Source of the DNA: Bacteroidota bacterium
Lineage (GTDB): Bacteria; Bacteroidota; Bacteroidia; Bacteroidales; F082
DNA length: 38,091 nucleotides
Direction: 5' to 3'
Assembly: GCA_003232915.1 (NCBI GenBank)
Contig: QIKE01000019.1
Span: 1 to 38,091 of the forward strand
Shown here: positions 33,140 to 38,091 of the stretch, in pieces
Numbering within the stretch: the first letter of the stretch is position 1
How the letters are laid out: each line of letters opens with the position of its first letter
The notes under the pieces: model-generated
What the model was told of the DNA's origin: nothing
The model's database searches: none
Seen by the model: only the letters and a program-made list of their open reading frames with translations
Position numbers and translations under genes: made by a program

Positions 33140-34321
33140 ATGTCAAAAGAATACTTTTTATCAGAAGTAAAAGACAAAAAAAGTGCGGAAGAATTTCGTA
33201 ATTTTTCTGCACAATTATATAAAAATGACAAACATTGGGTAAGACCACTTAATATTGAGATTGAAAAAATTTTTACTCCTGACAAGAATAAATTCTTCCG
33301 GACAGGTGATGCCATTCGATGGATTGTTTATAATAATCAAAACCGGCCGGTAGCTCGTATGGCGACATTTTACGAAAAAAATACTGCCAACAAGAACGAA
33401 CAGCCCACAGGTGGTGTTGGCTTTTTCGATTGCATCGACAATCAACAGGTAGCCAATATATTGTTCGATTCTGCCAAAAGTTGGCTTATCGAAAGAGGTA
33501 TGGAAGCTATGGATGGACCTGTAAACTTTGGCGATAGAGATATGTTTTGGGGGTGCCTTGTCGATGGTTTTTACGAACCTATATATAATATGCCCTATAA
33601 TTTTCTTTATTATAACAAACTATTTACAAACTATGGATTCAAAGATTATTTTAAACAATATACCTATCACATTAAAATTGCGGGGGGTGTTCGGTCGCAG
33701 ATTATTCACGAAAAAGCCAAAAGATTGCATCGCGATCCCGGTTATCGTTTCGATATCTTGCAATGGAAAAATATCAACCAGTATGCCGAAGAGTTTATGA
33801 TTATTTTTAACAAAGCATGGGCAAAGTTTCCGGGAGTTAAACTGATAAAAAAGGCACATGCTTTTGCGTTGCTCAACAGTTTAAAATCCATAATCGAACA
33901 GCGAGCCGTATTATTTGGCTATTACCACGACGAGCCTATTGCTTTTTTCATTATGGTTCCGGACTTGAACCCCATAATTCGCAATTTTAATGGCAAACTA
34001 CATTGGTTTAATAAATTACGTTTATTTTTCCGTTTGAAAATATTAAAGAATAACACACGTCTTATTGGTTTGATTTTTGGTGTTGTTCCCGAACATCAAG
34101 GCAAAGGGGTTGAATCAGGTATTATTATGCGTTTTGAACAGGAAGCTTTTAAGGGTAATTTTTCGTATACCGACTTGGAAATGAATTGGATAGGTGATTT
34201 CAATCCGAGTATGATGAAACTTGCGGAACAAATCGGCGGCAAAATTCGCAAAACGCACATCACCTATCGTTATCTTTTCGACAGAACCAAAGAATTTAAA
34301 AGGGCAACAAAATTAAACTGA
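33140..34321 (+). CDS. GNAT-superfamily-like protein, unknown substrate
   Basis: A 393-residue soluble protein of a type conserved in Bacteroidota. The last third has a GNAT-like acetyl-CoA motif, GVVPEHQGKGVESGIIM, after a beta-strand, followed by a TDLEMNWIGDFNPSMMKLAE segment like the GNAT motif-B helix. The first half (DKHWVRPLN, MDGPVNFGDRDMFWG, YNMPYN) is distinctive for this family, whose reaction is not known to me. The ATG at 33140 is preferred; a TTG at 33071 would add 23 Lys/Asn-rich residues of no family character. It may be controlled by the upstream TetR protein. Confidence 0.75.
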   Translation: MSKEYFLSEVKDKKSAEEFRNFSAQLYKNDKHWVRPLNIEIEKIFTPDKNKFFRTGDAIRWIVYNNQNRPVARMATFYEKNTANKNEQPTGGVGFFDCIDNQQVANILFDSAKSWLIERGMEAMDGPVNFGDRDMFWGCLVDGFYEPIYNMPYNFLYYNKLFTNYGFKDYFKQYTYHIKIAGGVRSQIIHEKAKRLHRDPGYRFDILQWKNINQYAEEFMIIFNKAWAKFPGVKLIKKAHAFALLNSLKSIIEQRAVLFGYYHDEPIAFFIMVPDLNPIIRNFNGKLHWFNKLRLFFRLKILKNNTRLIGLIFGVVPEHQGKGVESGIIMRFEQEAFKGNFSYTDLEMNWIGDFNPSMMKLAEQIGGKIRKTHITYRYLFDRTKEFKRATKLN

Positions 34322-34404
34322 TGATTTTAGCCTTTACCGATTTTCAAGATATTAAGTTGAAATAGTGAGAATTTTCGGGTCAGGAATGAACCTGAAGATC
34401 ACAA

Positions 34405-34435
34405 AAAAGCCGGTAAAATTATTGTGCCGGCTTTT
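34405..34435. terminator. Bidirectional terminator
   Basis: AAAAGCCGG (34405-34413) and CCGGCTTTT (34427-34435) form a perfect 9-bp stem with a 13-base loop, between the convergent GNAT-like and oxidoreductase gamma-subunit genes. It can serve both strands. Confidence 0.8.
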
Positions 34436-34456
34436 GATGATACAAATAGAAGTGAA

Positions 34457-35011
34457 TCACTTAACTTCCTGTACTATTTCAACACTATTCATTCCCATAC
34501 GAATTGCATCTTCATTGAGAGGAATTAGTTTATGGTAGCGTTCGGGAAGCGATTTGCGCAAGCCTTTTATAACATTTTCGATTTTTACAATTGGTTTCAT
34601 CTTGAGGTAGGCACCGAGGACTATCATATTAAATATTTTAGTATTTCCCATTTCAGCGGCTTTTTTGGCACCTTCCACACGATAAATATTGATGTCGGCA
34701 CGGGTGGGGTGTTTAGTGATACCGTTAGGGTCGTAAAGTAGTGTGCCGTAAGTTTTTACGGTTTGCTCAAATTTATCCATCGACTGTTGGTTAAGGATAA
34801 TGGCGGTATCGTACGATCTGAGTATTGGGGAGGAGATGCGTTCGTCGCTAACGATTACCGTAACATTGGCGGTGCCGCCACGCATTTCGGGGCCATAAGA
34901 TGGCATCCAGCTTACTTCCCTGTTTTGCATAATACCGGAATAAGCAAGAATTTTACCCATTGATAAAACACCTTGTCCTCCAAAACCGGCTATAATTATT
35001 TCTTCAGTCAT
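34457..35011 (-). CDS. 2-oxoacid:ferredoxin oxidoreductase gamma subunit
   Basis: 184 residues of the gamma domain that helps bind CoA: EEIIIAGFGGQGVLSMGKIL at the N-terminus, then SYGPEMRGGTANVTVIVSDE. It is the last gene of the four-gene cluster, 24 bp after the beta subunit. Whether the complex uses 2-oxoglutarate or branched-chain 2-oxoacids cannot be decided from sequence by eye. Confidence 0.92.
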   Translation of the reverse strand: MTEEIIIAGFGGQGVLSMGKILAYSGIMQNREVSWMPSYGPEMRGGTANVTVIVSDERISSPILRSYDTAIILNQQSMDKFEQTVKTYGTLLYDPNGITKHPTRADINIYRVEGAKKAAEMGNTKIFNMIVLGAYLKMKPIVKIENVIKGLRKSLPERYHKLIPLNEDAIRMGMNSVEIVQEVK

Positions 35012-35035
35012 TTTTTCTTCACTTTAAATTACTAT

Positions 35036-35824
35036 TTATTTAACTAACTCACCACCTACCTTAATATCGCCGATGGGATAAAACGGAAACATATTTTCAA
35101 CCATCCATTCGTTGGAGTATAGAGGAGTCATTTTCCAACCCGAATTACAGTTAGAGACAACTTCCACGAAAGATAAACCAGGTTTATCGTCCAATTGATT
35201 TTGGAAAGCTTTTTTTATAGCTCTTTTAGCTTTTCTTGCCGCTGAGGGAGAATGAACGGCTTGACGGGTAACATAATACGTTCCGGGAAGTTGAGCTATC
35301 AATTCGGTAATCTTCAACGGATTACCCATTTTGCTAACTTCTCTTCCATAAGGTGTTGTGGATGTTTTCATACCGATAAGGGTAGTGGGGGCCATTTGAC
35401 CGCCGGTCATACCATAAATACCATTGTTGATGAATATAATAACGATTTTTTCGCCACGGTTACAAGCATGAATGGTTTCGGCCGTGCCGATAGCTGCCAA
35501 ATCGCCATCGCCTTGATAGGTAAACACTGTCTTTTTAGGCCACAATCTTTTTATAGCGGTAGCAAGGGCAGGCGCACGGCCATGAGCAGCCTCTTGCATG
35601 TCCACATCCATAAATTCGTAGGCCAGCACGGAACAGCCCACAGGAGCAATACCGATAGTGTCGTTTTCAAGCCCCAGCTCTTCAATAACTTCCATAATTA
35701 AACGATGCGCCGTACCATGGCCGCATCCCGGACAATAGCTTAGGGCTGTATCGGTCATCAGTTTGGTTTTCTGATAAACGACTTTTCCAGATTTGATAAT
35801 ATCTTTAATTGTTATCTCTGACAT
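35036..35824 (-). CDS. 2-oxoacid:ferredoxin oxidoreductase beta subunit
   Basis: 262 residues forming the thiamine-diphosphate-binding subunit: SYCPGCGHGTAHRL (29-42), the TPP motif GDGDLAAIG (105-113) ending with NNGIYGMTGGQMAPTT (133-148), and PVGCSVLAYEF (61-71). It decarboxylates the 2-oxoacid and passes electrons to ferredoxin. No cluster-binding insert beyond the CPGC region is obvious. Its start lies 2 bp after the alpha subunit's stop codon, implying coupled translation. Confidence 0.94.
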   Translation of the reverse strand: MSEITIKDIIKSGKVVYQKTKLMTDTALSYCPGCGHGTAHRLIMEVIEELGLENDTIGIAPVGCSVLAYEFMDVDMQEAAHGRAPALATAIKRLWPKKTVFTYQGDGDLAAIGTAETIHACNRGEKIVIIFINNGIYGMTGGQMAPTTLIGMKTSTTPYGREVSKMGNPLKITELIAQLPGTYYVTRQAVHSPSAARKAKRAIKKAFQNQLDDKPGLSFVEVVSNCNSGWKMTPLYSNEWMVENMFPFYPIGDIKVGGELVK

Positions 35825-35826
35825 TT

Positions 35827-36912
35827 TTATCCTCCTATTATTTTTTGTTCAAGTGCTTCCATTACTTCTTCGGGCGAGTGAACCATGCCACCATAGCGTC
35901 CGAAATGTTCAACTTTAACTTTTCCGTTAACGGCCAAACGTACATCTTCGACCATCTGTCCGGCACTCATTTCCACCGAAAGAAACCCTTTAATACCTTG
36001 TCCAACAAGGGCTTCAATTTGTTTATAAGGGAAAGGCCATAAGGTAATCAGGCGTAACAATCCTGTTTTTATGCCTTTTTCACGCAGCAATTGAATTGCT
36101 TTTTGCGAAATACGCGCACTGGAACCATAAGCTACAATCACATAATCGGCATCTTCCGTATTGATGGCTTCAAAACGAACCTCATTTTCCTCAATTTCTT
36201 TGTATTTTTTTTGGAGATGCCAGTTGTGGCGTTCCATTTTCGCAGGATCGAGATCAAGTGAGGTTAAAATCCGGCGTTCTCCTCCTTTAGGTTTGCCGTT
36301 AGTAGCCCACGGATAACGTTCGATGATTTCTTTGTCGGTGAGCCGAGGAATCGGTTCGAAAAGTTCAACCTTTTCCATCATCTGGCCAATAGCTCCGTCA
36401 GATAGTATCATAACCGGATTGCGATATTTAAAGGCTAAATCAAAAGCCAGAGGTACAAAATCCGACATTTCTTGTACTGATGACGGACCCAAAACAATAA
36501 GACGATAGTCCCCATGTCCTCCCCCCTTCGTCGATTGAAAATAATCGGATTGTGCAGGCTGAATATCACCTAAGCCCGGACCTCCCCGTACTACATTAAC
36601 AAGAACTATGGGAATTTCGGCACTTGCTATGTATGATAAACCTTCCTGCATTAAACTTATGCCAGGACTTGAAGAAGAGGTCATTACTTTTTTCCCCGTA
36701 CCACCGCCACCATACAGCATATTGATAGAAGCTATTTCGCTTTCAGCTTGTAGTACGACCATGCCGGTCCTCTCTTCCGGTTTTTCGGCAGTGAGGTATT
36801 CGATTACCTCACTCTGTGGAGTAATTGGATAGCCGAAATAACCATCGACACCAGCACGAATAACCGCTTCTGCCAAGGCTTCGTTACCCTTCATTAATCT
36901 TAATTCACCCAT
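35827..36912 (-). CDS. 2-oxoacid:ferredoxin oxidoreductase alpha subunit (VorB/KorA-like)
   Basis: 361 residues covering the pyrimidine-binding and transketolase C-terminal-like domains: KGNEALAEAVIRAGVDGYFG and YPITPQSEVIEYL at the start, TSSSSPGISLMQEGLSYIAS near 77-96, VVRGGPGLGDIQPAQSDYFQ, and a C-terminal domain from about 245 (ADYVIVAYGSSARISQKAI). Family members are often named 3-methyl-2-oxobutanoate dehydrogenase VorB. Works with the beta, gamma and ferredoxin-like subunits encoded alongside. It is 25 bp after the ferredoxin gene. Confidence 0.93.
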   Translation of the reverse strand: MGELRLMKGNEALAEAVIRAGVDGYFGYPITPQSEVIEYLTAEKPEERTGMVVLQAESEIASINMLYGGGGTGKKVMTSSSSPGISLMQEGLSYIASAEIPIVLVNVVRGGPGLGDIQPAQSDYFQSTKGGGHGDYRLIVLGPSSVQEMSDFVPLAFDLAFKYRNPVMILSDGAIGQMMEKVELFEPIPRLTDKEIIERYPWATNGKPKGGERRILTSLDLDPAKMERHNWHLQKKYKEIEENEVRFEAINTEDADYVIVAYGSSARISQKAIQLLREKGIKTGLLRLITLWPFPYKQIEALVGQGIKGFLSVEMSAGQMVEDVRLAVNGKVKVEHFGRYGGMVHSPEEVMEALEQKIIGG

Positions 36913-36937
36913 ATCTTTAGTTTTTTTTGATTATTAA

Positions 36938-37162
36938 TTAAATTTTTATCCTGTAAACGGTAATTACCCCGTCAGGACAAACAACGGCACAATTCGTACA
37001 TCCTGTACAAGCATCGGGATCTGCCATATAAGCATAATTGTATCCTTTGCCGTTTACTTCGCTTGCCAGTGCTATAACATCAGTAGGACAGGCAGGTATG
37101 CATACACTACAACCTTTGCACACTTCGATGTCAACAACAATGGCCCCTTTTATTTTACCCAT
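36938..37162 (-). CDS. Ferredoxin-like delta subunit, two [4Fe-4S] clusters
   Basis: 74 residues with two full cluster motifs: Cys15/18/21/25 (CKGCSVCIPACP) and Cys52/55/58/62 (CTGCTNCAVVCP). It is the first gene of the oxidoreductase operon and relays electrons from the TPP subunit to soluble ferredoxin. All eight ligands are present. A clear TAnnTTTG box could not be placed in the AT-rich DNA upstream. Confidence 0.93.
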   Translation of the reverse strand: MGKIKGAIVVDIEVCKGCSVCIPACPTDVIALASEVNGKGYNYAYMADPDACTGCTNCAVVCPDGVITVYRIKI

Positions 37163-37483
37163 AAATTTTGATTTAAATCGTTTGCAAAATTTTTGTACGA
37201 AAATACAAATTTTTGCATAATTTTTTCTACGTGCTTTACTGATTTTTTCTTTTTACGATTAATTTATAAACATTAAAAATATATTTTTATCGTCTTATGC
37301 AAAACTATCGTATGTATATATTTGAATCTTAGTATTTTATATTGTAATGAAGTTTTTACTTTCTTTTGAAGGTCATTCGGATACTCATATCCCCTGTCAT
37401 AAGCTAGCATGATGTGATCCAAAAAACCAAATCTGTTTTATTTTCGACATTTTTCCCTATGTGAAAGGTGTAAGTATCCATAG

Positions 37484-37709
37484 GAAAACGGTAAAATAGA
37501 AAGACTAAACGGTGTTATCAAGAATAATTACCTGATACATCGGGATATAAACAGCTTTGAAGACCTCATAAAAGAGATTGACAAAACGGTATTATTTTAC
37601 AACAAAGAAAAACATCATATTGGGTTACAAAGTAAATCATCCATTCAATTTGAAATGGATTATCTTTGCAATGGACAACAATCCGACGGTGACAAGTCAA
37701 CGACGGAAT
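37484..37709 (+). pseudogene. IS3-type transposase C-terminal relic
   Basis: One frame carries the end of an IS3-family integrase-core transposase: ENGKIERLNGVIKNNYLIH, then INSFEDLIKEIDKTVLFYNK and EKHHIGLQSKSSIQFE. A stop directly precedes the fragment. A possible HSD-like trace near 37373-37390 suggests that more of the gene once lay upstream. The frame ends where MITE copy B begins. In 37163-37483 nothing else was recognised. Confidence 0.78.
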
Positions 37710-37711
37710 TA

Positions 37712-37919
37712 TACTTAAAACGGGATAAATTTATACATTTTCAGAGAAGAAAAAACTGTCTGCAAAAGATTATGAAACCCCTGACAAATTTCATGAGGCT
37801 GTAACCGGATTTTTCTAATCTGTAAATCAAAAATACAAGGCTGATTTAAAGAATTTACTTGACATTGAAGTCCCAATTTTTTAAAAATAAAAATGTCCTG
37901 ATTTACCCCGTGTGATGTA
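37712..37919 (+). mobile_element. IS630-like MITE, copy B
   Basis: A 208-bp copy with the same inverted-repeat ends as copy A and flanking TA on both sides (37710-37711, 37920-37921). Its internal frame is the best preserved of the three: LSAKDYETPDKFHEAVTGFF, stop, SVNQKYKADLKNLLDIEVPIF, stop. It lies directly against the IS3 relic, so it may have inserted into that transposase gene. Confidence 0.82.
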
Positions 37920-38025
37920 TAAATATACGAAATATATACGATCAGTTGAAAAATAAAACGGATAGAAGCTACGGCACTAAAAACTAAAGAGTTAATGTTA
38001 GTTCTCAGAAAGTAAATCCCCATTT

Positions 38026-38091
38026 TCCGCCAAAGGCGGATAAACAATAATAGCCACAGGTTCACCCCGTGGAATGGCAAAGCCATTATTC
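38026..38091. repeat. REP-like hairpin cluster, cut by window end
   Basis: TCCGCC-AAA-GGCGGA (38026-38040) and AATGGC-AAA-GCCATT (38073-38087) are perfect triloop hairpins. The second sits in a block matching the insertion at 5182-5420, including CCCGTGGAATGGCAAAGCC and the start of the next palindrome. The unit continues beyond the window. Confidence 0.65.

Noticed and set aside
37715-38086. 123-codon minus-strand frame at the right edge
   Set aside because: It is antisense to MITE copy B and the REP unit; its sequence only reflects the repeats.
1-38091. CRISPR array, restriction system, rRNA or prophage structural genes
   Set aside because: No regularly spaced identical repeats, no methylase or nuclease cluster, no rRNA and no capsid, tail or terminase genes were seen on either strand.

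Overview
This window is AT-rich chromosomal DNA from a member of the Bacteroidota, probably a Bacteroidia/Bacteroidales-grade anaerobe or facultative anaerobe. The evidence is promoters with the Bacteroidota -7 element TAnnTTTG, the lack of Shine-Dalgarno leaders, a PorT-type outer-membrane barrel, a LysM/periplasmic-binding-protein fusion, a ComEC without an evident hydrolase domain, a four-gene 2-oxoacid:ferredoxin oxidoreductase cluster, and relics of transposases common in this phylum. No genus can be named from the sequence alone.

Layout. 1-1072: debris of an integrative element (ORF6N protein cut by the window edge, broken helix-turn-helix gene) next to the 3' end of mnmE. 1073-3453: mnmE (-) and sucD (+), divergent. 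3607-5700: IS701-type transposase relic and an interrupted MITE. 5715-7244: guaA. 7640-10948: a LysM/PBP-like envelope protein and a MORN-repeat lipoprotein. 11284-12003: FkbM methyltransferase. 12092-12750: decayed SMUG2-like uracil-DNA glycosylase. 12922-14818: radical SAM protein and PorT-like barrel. 15335-23732: six-gene fatty-acid beta-oxidation operon (marR, fadN-type, thiolase, acyl-CoA dehydrogenase, DUF4442, acyl-CoA synthetase) with one clear promoter. 23966-24340: IS66 relic. 24739-26117: TauE/rhodanese pair with a palindrome placed like an activator site. 26283-30764: tRNA-Asp, comEC, coaD, a MITE, tRNA-Lys, a TsaC/Sua5 gene and a small membrane protein. 31080-32040: IS1380 relic. 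32157-34321: TetR regulator and a GNAT-like protein. 34457-37162: 2-oxoacid:ferredoxin oxidoreductase. 37484-38091: IS3 relic, a third MITE copy and a REP-like palindrome cluster cut by the window edge.

The working genes are mostly housekeeping and energy metabolism: fatty acid degradation to acetyl-CoA, ferredoxin-linked 2-oxoacid oxidation and the succinyl-CoA synthetase alpha subunit, plus tRNA modification, GMP and CoA synthesis. The gaps are unusually rich in fossils. The most interesting is a family of about 207-bp elements with terminal inverted repeats and TA target duplications. They carry the tail of an apparent IS630-type transposase reading frame, and one copy is split by a 239-bp insertion built of REP-like hairpins. 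I found no CRISPR array, restriction, toxin or secretion-effector locus. The non-coding repeat families and the mnmE-end integration site are the best candidates for something undescribed.
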